Assembly (NCBI GenBank): GCA_010093705.1
Contig: MU006112.1
Coordinates: forward strand, 1-64,000
Direction: 5' to 3'
From: Patellaria atrata CBS 101060
Lineage: Eukaryota; Ascomycota; Dothideomycetes; Patellariales; Patellariaceae
DNA length: 64,000 bases
Part shown: piece after piece, positions 1 to 11,199 of the stretch
How positions within the stretch are numbered: position 1 is the first letter of the stretch
Layout: the number at the start of each line of letters is the position of its first letter
The notes under the pieces: generated by a model
The model's input: only the letters and a program-made list of their open reading frames with translations
Told to the model about the DNA's origin: nothing
Database searches by the model: none
Translations under genes and position numbers: made by a program

Positions 1-110
1 GGACTGGTGGCGAGGATGTTACGGTCGTGGCTGTGCCGGGCGTGCTGAGGTATTTGGATGTTGAGTTGGCGAGTATGGGGATCAAGATGAGGTTTAAGGT
101 TGAGCCGTAG
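1..110 (+). CDS. RNA polymerase I second-largest subunit, C-terminal end (partial)
   Basis: Frame 3 is open from the window edge to a TAG at 108-110 and gives 35 residues. The tail has the pattern V-x-V-P-x-V-x-R-Y-L-x-x-E-L-A-x-M-x-I-K-x-R-F-K-V, which fits the extreme C-terminus of Rpa2/Rpa135-type subunits better than the Pol II (PYAAKLLFQEL) or Pol III ends. This subunit forms half of the Pol I active-site cleft and works in the nucleolus on rDNA. The gene begins outside the window, so nothing else can be judged. The family call rests on one short segment. Confidence 0.6.
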   Translation, partial: TGGEDVTVVAVPGVLRYLDVELASMGIKMRFKVEP

Positions 111-851
111 AGAGGGCTTAGGGGATGGCGCGTTTGATGCAGGGGTGTGCAATTGGATGGAGATGTGGTGGGCAGATCTAGTGGCTAGTACGTTCGAGTT
201 GAGTTTTACTTTAAGGGTGGAAAATAGTTTAGAGAGTGAGTGTGCGTGTTAGGATCGTGTTGCGTTACTTTGAGACCGGCGAAACTTCTATATCAGACCT
301 GTTACTTACCTTCCTAATGGAGCAGAATGCTTATTTCTATATAATGTACAGTAGATGCCTTCTCTTTGCTGATTGATCAATATGCTAATGCACCAGAATT
401 GCTTCTATTTCCACATCGGGGGCCAGAAAGTGGTATGTAAAGTGATATATTTCTAGGATATATCCTATTATGGAATTCTCCCCGGGAGAAGCTTTTATGA
501 CAACGCATTCTACATGGTGTGGCAACAGCTTAGATCAGATGTCAATGTATATACTATTTCACTCCGACAAAGAGCAGGAAGATTCTATGCATGCATAAGG
601 CTGTAGAAACACTTTTGATTTGTGATTCTATCTTGCTTACTTAGCATAGCTTCAACAGTTTATTTCTTGCAAGCTGATGACTAGGGCGTTGGGGTGCCTT
701 GGCCATAAACATCCGTAACCGTATGGTCCTAGCGATTACCAAACCTAACTTACATGAACTGAAGGTCGAAAGTATTATCTACTATGGCTTCCCATGTTTT
801 ATGTCCCGCCGAATATCAGGGTGCAGCGAGGACCACACCATCTCCGTATCA
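111..851. other. Intergenic region between Pol I subunit end and homeodomain gene
   Basis: It holds the 3' flank of the upstream gene and the presumed promoter of the transcription factor gene. No conserved reading frame, RNA gene or repeat is recognised. Confidence 0.5.
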
Positions 852-2946
852 ATGGAGGACTCCAATAACTGGTTCGCTGGTCAACACCAAAGTTGGCCAG
901 ACTACACTGCAACGGACTATATGATCTATGATAACGATGATGTTTCATCGAAAGATTTGAATCAAATACAACAGTATGAGGGCTCTACTATGCAGGTTGT
1001 ACCATTTGAAGAGTCGGTTTGGTCAGTAGCCGTGTTAACATATGCAGCCCTAAACATCACTCGTTCCTGACTCTAATAAAGTAACATCGTATAGGTGGGA
1101 TCGGTTTCCGATAGACGCTACTCTCAGTCTCCAGCCTGGTAATTTTGAGAATGTTACGCAAACGTCCGCCCAAACGGGCCATGTCCCTATGCAGTCGAAT
1201 GAGATTCAGGGCGTCGATAGTGTCTCTTCACTATTCTTGAACCCCTTACCAACTTTGGATGACATGGGAAATCATGATACGTTCATGATCGATTTCGACG
1301 ATATTTTCACATTAGACTATTCGCCAGAAGAGCAGTCAAAAGAGAATAATAATAATCGAAACCGTCCGCGCAAAAGACTACCCGACCATGCTCGGACTAC
1401 CCTGCAAACTTGGTTCCTCGAGCATGAGGATGACCCCTATCTCGGCAAGGAAGAGGTTTACAACCTCTCTCAAAAGACAAATCTGACAGAAAAGCAAGTA
1501 CGAACGTTCTTTGCGAATCTCAGAGCGCGAAAACAGCCCCCGGTGGTCTCTCCGAAAGGAACTGATTATCCAGAACCACAAACCATCAAAGAGAAACCTT
1601 CAGTGGACGCTCATGCACAACAAGACCCGATGCAGCGATTCCTATCCAGTTCACCGGAGGATGAAGGGATTCCAGAATCCACCCTGAAACGAGCATCAGC
1701 GGACTACAAACCTGCAGCGCTACAGCAGAAATCCAGCATCCGTGGAACAGAAGCAACGAAACCTGACACTATGTCCATCGCAGACACTACGATGGGCAGC
1801 AATTCTGGCTCGAACTCCTCTCACGCTTCTTCGCATGCAAGCATCGATTCAGCTACCAATCGCGCCCCACGTCGAGGCCGCAAAAGACATCGCGACCCTT
1901 TCAAACCCACCGTCAAACCAGTCATCAGAGCCCGCACCGACCCGACCAAAATATACCAATGTACCTTCTGCCCGCGCGACTTCGCCCAAAAGTACGACTG
2001 GCGCCGGCACGAAGAATCCGTCCACCTCCCCCAGACAGAATGGGTCTGCATGCCCAACGGCCCTGCCATCCGCGGCGAACCAAGCGGTCCAACATGCGGT
2101 TTCTGCGCCTTCTGCGACCTCCCCAACCCTCCCGCCGACCACTTCGACACCCACAACTGCGCGGGATGCCTCCAGCTCCCGCTGATCTCGCGCACCTTCA
2201 CCCGCAAAGACAAGCTCCTCCAGCACGCGAACCAAGTGCACAAAACCCCGCAGCTATCGCGGCACATGCAGGAATGGCACCGTCCCGTCTCGCGCTCGAT
2301 ACACCTGTGCTGCGGGCTCTGCGGGCTCGCCCTCCCCACCTGGTCCGCCCGAATCGACCATATAGCCTCGCACTTCCAGAGCGAAATCGACATGAGTTTC
2401 TGGATGGGGGCGCCGGGGGGGGTGACACCGCTCCCTACCACCTTATCTCCCTCCGCAGCCCTCCCACCCGGAAATCAACAGCCCATCAACCCCACCATGG
2501 GAATGACCTCCCCGATCCTCCCCACCCTCCCCACTCCCCCGACCCCGACGGACCCCCATCCAAACCTCTACTCCCCACTAACATCCCTTTTTGCACGACC
2601 CCCCGTTCCCTGGACAGACGGCAAGGTACCAATGGGCCTGCATCCCTGCGTCCGCTGCCGCCTCGGATTTCACTTCTACATCGAGGCACTCTGCCACGAG
2701 CGCCAGGTCCACGGGGTCTGGAAGCTGCGGACCAGGACGTTCGAGCAACTCGATGTGCGGGTCCCCGGGACGAGGGGGGGTTTAGGTGGAGGGAGGGGGA
2801 AGGGGGTTGGGGTTAGGGAAATGGGGAAGGGGAAGGTGAGGGAGAGATTGGGCGGGGAGGTTGCTGGGTTCGCGGGGGCGGGGACGGCGGGCGTGGTGGG
2901 GATGGTGAGGAAGAGGTTGGGTGGGGTGGGTTTGGGGGATGGGTGA
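852..2946 (+). CDS. Homeodomain plus C2H2 zinc-finger transcription factor
   Basis: Two exons, 852-1021 and 1095-2946, give 673 aa. The 73-nt intron has donor GTCAGT and acceptor ATAG, and the phase fits (split Trp codon). A TALE/KN-type homeodomain lies at about residues 145-204, with WFLEH, DPYL and the helix-3 core QVRTFFANLRARK. A classical C2H2 finger (YQCTFCPRDF...RRHEESVH) lies near 343-366, followed by further Cys/His pairs to about 430. After that come a Pro-rich stretch and a Gly/Lys/Arg-rich tail. It should be a nuclear DNA-binding regulator; targets are unknown. The ATG at 852 was chosen because it precedes the acidic/aromatic N-terminal segment; in-frame ATGs further upstream, such as 801, remain possible. 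The last 200 nt are strongly G-rich and the C-terminus there looks poorly constrained. Confidence 0.8.
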
Positions 2947-5106
2947 TGGTAGGATGGGGTGAGGTTCGTGTGTTTTGTGGGATGGAAGAGGGTTTTATGT
3001 TGATGCGTCGGCAGTTCACTGGCTGGAGGTTTGTGACTCCACCTCGAAGTTGGGCTGGGCGGTAAAACTATATTTGTAGAGATTGGTAGGCATGGCCTGT
3101 AGAAGACACAACGACTCTTGAACTATTTCATAATAGGACGGCGGAGACGTGAGGATGCTCCATAGTCCTCGGATTTTCGACATTGGAGTTGAAAATACTT
3201 TAACCCGTTTTCGCTGGCTTGTTATCACCGGTGTGGTACTGGATATAGATGTATGATTGTCGTCTTTAATTTCCGTCATGTAGCTCAGAGCAGGTTTAGT
3301 AAAACGGGACTGGCCTGATTTCTACTAACTACCTTAGTACCGATAGATCGAATACAAAAGTAGTATCTTCTGATTGCTCTTTGATATGTTGATTAAGGAG
3401 GGCGATCATTCCACTAGTCGTCTGGTCTGGCATTTTTATGTCATTGTGAATACCTAGTTGCTATCGTAACACCTCCCAGTAACCATGTTCCTACAGTTGG
3501 GAGCTAGGAAACCGTTGGAGTGTATTCTCTAGCTCTGGCTTTGAACCGTCCTGCACCTTTTAGGCTCTTTCAATTTTTTTTATTAGAATAATATTATTGA
3601 TAGGTCCCTCTTTTTTTATCTGCGCAAATATGGATGACTTTCGTTTCCGCTCTAGTTCTACAGGTGTTACCTACCGTATTGGATCTCATAGATATTCAGA
3701 GGGAAATTGTGCTAGTCTTCCTTTTCAAATAGGGGAGTTGTCTCATAGTGTTTCCGCCAGGCATATAACAATAAGGTAAGATTTGTTCGAACTTTACCAA
3801 TCGCATGTTTGCAGGTACTCTTGATATATCAGGTCGTAGGTAACACCCTGTACATGGTCCATTAAAGGATTAAAATCTAGCTTAGATAGATGGTAACGTC
3901 CAACTTCTGGAGGCGATTTGAGCCAGGCCCGATTTGAAACAGATATGATATTAACTTATGTCAATAGGAGTCTATAAGGGATGATTAGCAAAACATGATT
4001 TGGCGATGGTGCGAAAAGGGATATTGGACTCCTTCCATGCAGAGGAGTAGTAAAATTTACGTTACATACTCTAAGGGGCACCGTCGATACGTCTTAGTCT
4101 TTCATTTATTTGACTCTCCAGCCTTGATTCAGAAATAATGAAATATTCAGCGTCTATATCTCAGTTCGACATTGCTCGCTGCATTTCCGCGTCTCCCTAA
4201 AGGGGTTTCCTGGTCCTGATCCTCCGTAGTTGGCCTTGCCCATACGCTCCACGTCCACCTCCTCCCCAGTCGTGTGATGAAATGGGGAATTCAGCCATCG
4301 CGGGGGGAACGTGAGTGAATATACCAAACACGGTATGCTGAAATCTGACGCTAGAAGGTAACGATGTGCCACCATCTAAGCATGAGAATAGTTTCCCGAT
4401 GAGACTGTTCGCAGATACAAATTGCGTAATAGGAGCGAGCAAAAGAGTACCTATAGAAAGTACCTAGAACTAGTACTCGATGGAAATTGGTATGGTTGGA
4501 TACCGATATACGCAGAGTGACAAGATGCTGCTCCTCTATCAACCAGTGCCGGGTAAGCCCAACCACTGAGGAGAGTTTGTAGTGGTTAGAGAAATAGAGA
4601 GAACAGGATTTAGTTCTAATAAGGTAGCTCGCCTAATAAGCAATAAGCATAATAGACGTTATATAACCTTGGCTCCTTTGACTTGCAGCGGCACTATCCG
4701 CATTCTCCTTGCTCTTGCAAGGCGGCAAACCACAAAGCATCAGCGACAAAGCACGACAGAAAAGTGTTACAGGTTCGCTTCAGGGAAAGTTTTTAGGCAT
4801 ACACCCACTCGTCGTCCCACGCCACACCACGGCCATCTCTACAAGTCGATAGCACACAAGGATGACTGATGTAACACTTGTACGGATCACCAGCCAAGGT
4901 GCATAATTCGGTTGGGCAATCTGCAGCTTTTCATACTTTCCGTTAAACAAAGAGACCCCCTTGGCTCTTACGCACATCCACTCCCGGCGACGCTTTTACC
5001 GACTAGGAGAATCTCCAATCTAAATCGAAGTGGGCGCCGCGAGCAAGTAGCGGGCACGAACACACGACGTATCGGAACATCCAATGGTTTCATCTGTCTG
5101 ATTCAG
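2947..5106. other. 2.2-kb intergenic region, no recognisable gene
   Basis: Short open frames occur on both strands (for example 3016-3279 minus and 4582-4869 plus), but none has family resemblance, splice-consistent extension or biased codon use. AT-rich from about 3300 to 4150. It also holds the promoter and 5' leader of the SS18-like gene. Confidence 0.5.
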
Positions 5107-6347
5107 ATGGATTACCAAAACGGCTACAATAGTCCGTCGCAGCAGCATTTCTTCAACCCAAACGCCCTTCACGCCCAGCCCTTCCAGACTCCTCCACAAC
5201 CGACTCCTTCCTCTTCACCTTACCCTGACCCGCGCGCTCGCTTTGCTCTGCAGCAAGGGCAGCACCAGTACAATGGCGCTCCAGAAGGCTTTCCCATGGC
5301 CGCTTCAAACATGGGCGGTGGGATGATCAACTCTGCAGGCGGTGGGGTCCATATGATGCAACCTGGTCTTCAGCAACAGCAACAACAAGCACGAGGTGAG
5401 TGGAAGATGAGCCCTATGGACCATCTTATTTTCAGCTTCGACGACTTAGATGAATATGTACGTCTGTACCGTATTGCGTTCCCGCTGACAACCCCTCTTA
5501 GTCCACCAAAACATATACACTACCGCACCGTACTCTCAGACTATACCAAGTCCCGCTCTATCGGCAGCACCGCAATTCTCACAAAACAAGACCATTTCTC
5601 CAACGCATCATAATTCGCCATATGCTGCTCCCCCGGCCCAGCCTCACCGAGACTCGGTACCATCTCAACAACAGCTACTTCAGCAGCAAAATCAGAATCA
5701 AAATCAACAGCAACAACCACAGCAGCAGCCGCAGCCACAGGTACAACAGCAGCACAACAGTATGGCGGCCCCACCGCCTCCCCAGAGCCACCAGCACGCG
5801 CAATATCCGGCGATGAAACAACTTCCTCCGCAACCGTTATCGCCAAAATCTCAAGCTCGTGAGAAAGACCGCGTTACTCTCCTGCTCAATATAAACAAGG
5901 AGCTTTTCCATGAGATCCTTAGACTTCAAGAACAAGGCAAGGCGGGTTCAGTAGGACAGCAGCAACAGCAAACGAAGGATGATGGAAACAAAAGTCCAGG
6001 GGTCAACAAAGCGGCCTCGCAGGAATATATCGAGTAAGTGCTATTTCTGACTTTCTAAATGGATCCATTACTAATCCCTTATCTTCAGTTGCATGCGTCG
6101 TTTACAGGCGAACTTATCGTACCTCGCTGCCCATGCTGAACGATCCTATAAGCCTAATCCTAATATTCCGCCAGGGCCGGCTATAATGACAGCACCAGTC
6201 AATTTTCCTTCTCTGGTGGAGTTATACGCAAACCTTCAGAATCTCTTCCCGGGTTGGAAGGGACAGCAAGCAAAGGCTTCACCTGGGCCGCAGTCTACTC
6301 AGGGTATGCAACCTCCTACTTCGACGCAAACTGGGGGTTCTATCTAG
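5107..6347 (+). CDS. Glutamine-rich SS18/SSXT-like protein, candidate SWI/SNF-type coactivator
   Basis: Three exons, 5107-5395, 5502-6033 and 6089-6347, give 359 aa; intron phases agree (GTGAGT...CTTAG and GTAAGT...TTCAG). The N-terminal two-thirds is low-complexity Gln/Pro/Asn-rich. Residues about 217-292 form a predicted helical block with LLLNINKELFHEILRLQEQGKA, then IDCMRRLQANLSYLAAHAER. Its spacing and key residues (N..L...I...Q..GK, Y...L..NL.YLA..A) resemble the SNH domain of animal SS18 and plant GIF coactivators, which binds the remodelling ATPase module. The C-terminal part has a conserved-looking segment (PPGPAIMTAP, LYANLQNLFPGW). Fungal databases often call such proteins simply glutamine-repeat proteins. 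The SS18 link is my inference from pattern, not a search. Confidence 0.65.
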
Positions 6348-7447
6348 ATATCGTCTCATTTGTGTAATAATACCCAACCGTAGAATGTGTATTGCAAAAA
6401 AGGGGGTACCTGGATCTTCTTGTTTGATGGTGTCTTTGGCGCTGGACCATATCTCACGTATATCGGTAGAAACAAAAGCGCGTTTTTATTCTTTTGAAGT
6501 GGGGAGCTTTTGTTCTAATAGGCAGGCAACGATAGAAATAATGTTTCAAAGGTCTGATACCGTATGCAATATCTGTCGAACCTTTCATGTTTATCAAATA
6601 TAGAGCTTGGGACGATGGGACCGAGGCAAGCCTGAATTTTGATGTTACAATATGACTCGCGAACCTTTTAGCATCCCACTTGAATCATCAGGGCCTTCAC
6701 TATTTTCAATATCGGTTACATAAATACAGTATACGGATAAACGTCTTCGACTTCCCTAACGGAACCTACCGTTCTTGAAGTCGAACTATATGAATGAGTT
6801 GTTGATCAGGAACATACTTCAACAGTCAACACGCTTCTACCTATCAACTCTCCGTACGTCTAGAGACATGTGATATAACATAGAAATCAAACAGTCATAT
6901 ATGACTTCGAAAGCCCCTCGGTGTCGAGATCCGCCCTGCTCGCGATCAGAAAACAAGGCCTTGTACAGTACTGTATCGGTACTGTACATATCTCTAAAGG
7001 AGACCTTAGCAACTGCTATATTAGGGGTTGGAGCCCCGCTGTTCATTCTAACTTCTTTAATAGATCCTCTCTTACTTGGGGGTCGAATCTTAAGGTATAG
7101 CTTTGGATAAAGTCTGTGGTCTTTTGCTATCGATTATATATAGTATAGTACAGTATTGTCTAAAGATATCTCTGATACAACCATGTTACCTTTTTGTACT
7201 ATATGGACTACTTAGAATTGCCATTATGTATTCTCTGAACAAAGAACTTAAGCAGAGATTGTCATGATAAAGGGGCTTGTGAGGTGAAGGTGAGGAATGC
7301 GGAGAGAGATGTTGCGGGGCTTTGTCGGCTCTCGCTTGGAGTGCCAAGCGCCCACCACTCTCCAAATCTACAACTCCTTCATGTTATGACTTTGACAGTG
7401 ACTCCGCCAGCACACACCCATCGACCCGCCAACAACAATCATCCAAA
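6348..7447. other. Intergenic region upstream of eL19, with a perfect inverted repeat
   Basis: No gene is recognised. An inverted repeat at 6962-6988 has 10-bp arms (TGTACAGTAC / GTACTGTACA) around a 7-nt loop, and a related TAGTACAGTATTG follows near 7146. The 3' part is the eL19 promoter and leader, with short CT-rich tracts. Confidence 0.5.
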
Positions 7448-8375
7448 ATGTGAGAATAACAGTCGAATGAGTTTTGAAAGCAGATGTTATGGGATGCCCG
7501 AGGGTTGTAGGCGAATATTTGCCACATCTTCGTGTCTCTACCCCTTCATGACTCCGCATTTCATTTCTAGTTGTGATAAGGCACCGTTACTGACGAAAAC
7601 TCTATCAGGGTCAACCTTCGCACTCAGAAGCGCCTGGCGGCTTCAGTCGTTGGTTGCGGAAAGCGCAAGATCTGGCTGGATCCAAATGAAGTCAACGAAA
7701 TCTCCAACGCCAACTCCCGTCAAACCATCCGCAAGCTCGTTGCCGATGGCCTCATCATCCGAAAGCCCGTCACTATGCACTCCCGTGCTCGCGCTCGGGA
7801 ACTGACCGCTGCACGACGAATAGGTAGACATCGAGGTTTTGGTAAGAGGAAAGGTACAGCAGATGCTCGTATGCCAAGGTACGGATACCCCACCACAAGA
7901 GTCATAGGGAGATACACGTCAGGCTATAAGATACACGATTGGAATGGGAGGACATGTGGAATTGGTTATATTTAGGCTCGATTACTGATTCTTTTTCTTA
8001 CAGCCAAGTCCTATGGATGCGTCGTCTCCGTGTTCTTCGCCGACTTCTTGTGAAGTATCGTGCCAGCGGCAAGATCGATAAGCACCTTTACCACGAACTA
8101 TACCATCTCTCCAAGGGTAACACCTTCAAGCACAAGCGGGCTCTCGTAGAACATGTACGTTGCACTGGATGACATGATGACATATTCATCACGGGTTTCT
8201 AATTTTTTTCTTATAGATCCACAGGGCCAAGGCAGAGAAGCAACGCGAGAAGGCACTCAAGGAGGAGATGGACCAGAAGCGTGCCAAGAACAAGGCTGCA
8301 AGAGAGAGGAAGTTGGAGCGTGCGGCAGAGAAGAGGGCGGCATTGACGGCAGAGGACGACAAGGCATCGAAGTAG
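7448..8375 (+). CDS. RPL19: 60S ribosomal protein eL19 (L19)
   Basis: Four exons: 7448-7449, 7609-7878, 8004-8154 and 8217-8375, giving 193 aa, the normal length. The first coding exon holds only the AT of the start codon; the G comes from exon 2 after a 159-nt intron (GTGAGA...ATCAG). Translation then reads [20 protein letters not shown], the invariant eL19 N-terminus. The body contains [27 protein letters not shown] and [12 protein letters not shown]. The C-terminus is a long Lys/Glu/Ala helix, as in eukaryotic eL19, which contributes to a bridge with the small subunit. Introns 2 and 3 are GTACGG...ACAG and GTACGT...ATAG. It is a core cytosolic large-subunit protein. Confidence 0.97.
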
Positions 8376-8885
8376 ATTTGACTCATGAGTATGATTATAG
8401 GGATAATTGCATATGGCGTGGTTTCTTCTTCTCCTACTTCACGATGATGGGCGTAGACTCCGCTCTCGCAGTACTCGGAATATCTGGTGGTATGGGTTCC
8501 TGTAGGTATCTGGGTCATACCCCAAAAAGAAGCTTTCCCACCAATGGTGATTATCTCCAACTGATGGAATTAACAATCTTCCGTGACCCTTTTGATGCTC
8601 ATCATGTATACCCTTAGTGATAATGACTCAATCAGTAATCTCTCACCATCCACTCTTGCCAAGACTATTTGATACACCATCCGTATTCGTGGCTGATATT
8701 ACGACCGTGCTCCTCTATAATGAATAAGGTGAGACGAGAAGCTTAGATGGAGCTTCTATCACCACCCAGAAGTATAATGCATTCAGTGGTTAACACTCCT
8801 GTTGTTCCAATGTATTCATGAGTCTGTATCTTCATGATTGAATCAAGTTAGCCTGGTGTTCAAGGACGTAGCGAACACGCCAGAT
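8376..8885. other. Intergenic region eL19-PTR2
   Basis: It contains the 3' end of the eL19 transcript and the promoter of the transporter gene. I see no further gene or repeat. Confidence 0.5.
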
Positions 8886-10963
8886 ATGCCATCAGCTGCA
8901 TTTAGTCGGGGCAAAGATGTCCATTATGATCCAGTTGCACAGCAGGATATAGGGGATCCTATTGTAAATGAACCTATCCGAGGGTATGTCTATGTATTCC
9001 GATAACTCCAGTGACATACCTCACTTGATGGTGTATTTTCTCACAACCGTTATATTGAGATTATCTAATATTGATAGGGCTCGGCACAGAAGAAGCTTCG
9101 AAGCAGATCAAGAACTCCATAGCTTCGAAACTTGGGATAATTTCGATGATCCATCAGATGACGAGGGCTATGATATTGGATTTGATCCTAAAACAGACCA
9201 AAAGCTCAGAAGAGTATCTGATATACTTCCCTGGAGCACTTTCCTCATAGCTACTGTTGAACTCTGCGAACGTTTTGCATACTATGGACTGTCTGGTCCC
9301 TTTCAAAACTATATTGCAAATTCCTACCATGACCCGAACGGTCTTCCTGGGGCCATCGGTAGGTTGAAACTGGAAATGATGTGGTTTCCCGTTATCACAA
9401 CTAAGTGTACTAACTCATCTCTTCAGGACTTGATCAAAGCGGTGCTACAGCCCTTACAAACTTCTTCCAGTTTTGGTGCTATGTCACACCTATCTTGGGC
9501 GCCATCGTTGCAGATCAATATCTGGGGAAGTATCGGACCATTGTCATCTTCTCTATCGTCTATGCAACTGGTGTTTTCATACTGTTCTTAACATCATTGC
9601 CTTGGTCAGTCGAACATGGATATGCACTCACTGGGCTGGTCGTGGCTATGATTGTCATCGGGTTGGGCACAGGGGGAATCAAGTCAAACGTGTCACCCCT
9701 TATCGCAGAGCAATACAAGGCAACGGGACCATTCGTTAAAACATTGAGGACAGGTGAACGTGTCATTGTCGATCCAGACTTGACGGTGCAGAGGATCTAC
9801 ATGGTCTTTTATATGTGCATCAACATCGGATCCTTAGCTCCAGTTGCGACTACTCTATTGGAGAGGAACGTAGGCTTCTGGAGCGCCTTTCTAGTCCCGC
9901 TTATCGTATTCCTCGCAGGCTTTTCAGTTCTCGTAGGCGGAAGGAAGAAGTACATCGTCAGTCCCCCAACCGGAAGCATCATCACGCACTGCTTCAAAGC
10001 CCTATGGATCGCCTGCAAGAACGGCGGCAACCTAACAGCAGCAAAACCATCCTACCAAGCTCAAAACGGGCGCAAAGAGAAGACGCCATGGGAAGACAAG
10101 TTCATCGACGAGCTGAGGCGTGCAGTCCAGGCTTGCAAAGTCTTCGCCTTCTATCCCATCTACTGGGTCTGCTTCAACCAGATGCTGAACAACTTCATCT
10201 CCCAAGCGGGCCAGATGGAACTCCACGGCATCCCCAACGACATCATGCAAAACCTCGGTAGGTCCTATCTCCCCCTTCCCTTAAAAAAAAAAAAAAAACA
10301 AAACAAAACCAACCTCCAAAAACAAAATAAAGCCTAACCTAACACCCCGTAGACCCCCTAACAGTAATCCTCACGATCCCCCTCCTCGACCGCCTCCTCT
10401 ACCCCCTCCTCCGATCCTACTCCATCCCCCTCCCCCGTCCCCTCCTAATAACCCTCGGCTTCCTCCTCGCCTCGGCATCCATGCTCCACGCCGCCCTGCT
10501 CCAACGCCACATCTACCATTCACCCCCCTGCTACACCTCGCCGTCCTCCTGCGCCGCCGCCCTCATCCCCCCCTCAAACACAAACCCAAACCCCACATAC
10601 CGCCCTAACTCCGTCCACATCGCCCTCCAAGCACCGGCCTACATCCTCATCGGCTTCTCCGAGATCTTCGCCTCCGTAACGGGCCTCGAGTACGCGTTCC
10701 TGCACGCCCCGCCGCAGATGAAGAGTCTGGTCATGAGTCTCTTCCTGTTGACGTCGGCGGGGGGCGCGGTGTTGGGAGCCGCGGTGGCGCCGTGGGCGCG
10801 GGATCCGCATTTGGTGGGGGTTTATGGGGGACTGGCTGCGGTGTGTGGGGGTGCAGGGGTGGTGTTTTGGTTGTGTTTTCGGGGGGTGGAGGGGGAGGGG
10901 GAGATAAGGGGGGACGAGGGGGTGCCGTTGACGGGGGTGGAGAGAGCGGGGGCGGAGGATTGA
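8886..10963 (+). CDS. PTR2: Proton-coupled di/tripeptide transporter, PTR2 family
   Basis: Four exons: 8886-8983, 9078-9358, 9427-10257 and 10353-10963, giving 606 aa. All introns are GT-AG and phase-consistent. After an acidic cytosolic N-terminus comes the family signature ELCERFAYYGLSGPFQNYI, then a second PTR2 hallmark, the segment around GLGTGGIKSNVSPLIAEQY. About 12 hydrophobic segments follow, with a conserved cytosolic loop after helix 6 and a late block QAPAYILIGFSEIFASVTGLEYAF. The family is a plasma-membrane POT/MFS transporter driving peptide uptake with protons. The last exon is much more GC-rich than the rest, and its tail is Gly/Glu-rich and probably variable. Intron 3 contains an A16 run. 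Confidence 0.93.
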
Positions 10964-11199
10964 GTTTGTTTGGGGGTTGATGTGGGATGAGGTATCAGGT
11001 TCAAGACGGGGGGAATTGGGAATTATGGGGGGAAGAGATGGGAGGACATATATAATATACTTGTAAATACTTCGTACCGGGATATCAATCTAAGCAAAGA
11101 AATGTTCGCCCTTCCACCATCCCGTTGCCTGAGTATCGTAGAGCTGTCACACTACCATATAACGCCTACACCAACGTAGAACCGGAGACACATCACTAT

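Noticed and set aside
1742-2816. Long open frames overlapping the homeodomain/C2H2 gene in other frames and on the minus strand
   Set aside because: They overlap a frame with two recognised domains; the GC-rich third-position pattern creates open shadows. No domains or splice signals support them.
5396-5435. A 40-nt first intron in the SS18-like gene ending at TTTTCAG
   Set aside because: Short, and the following frame loses the Gln-rich continuation. The 106-nt intron ending at 5501 keeps a long open frame in the right phase.
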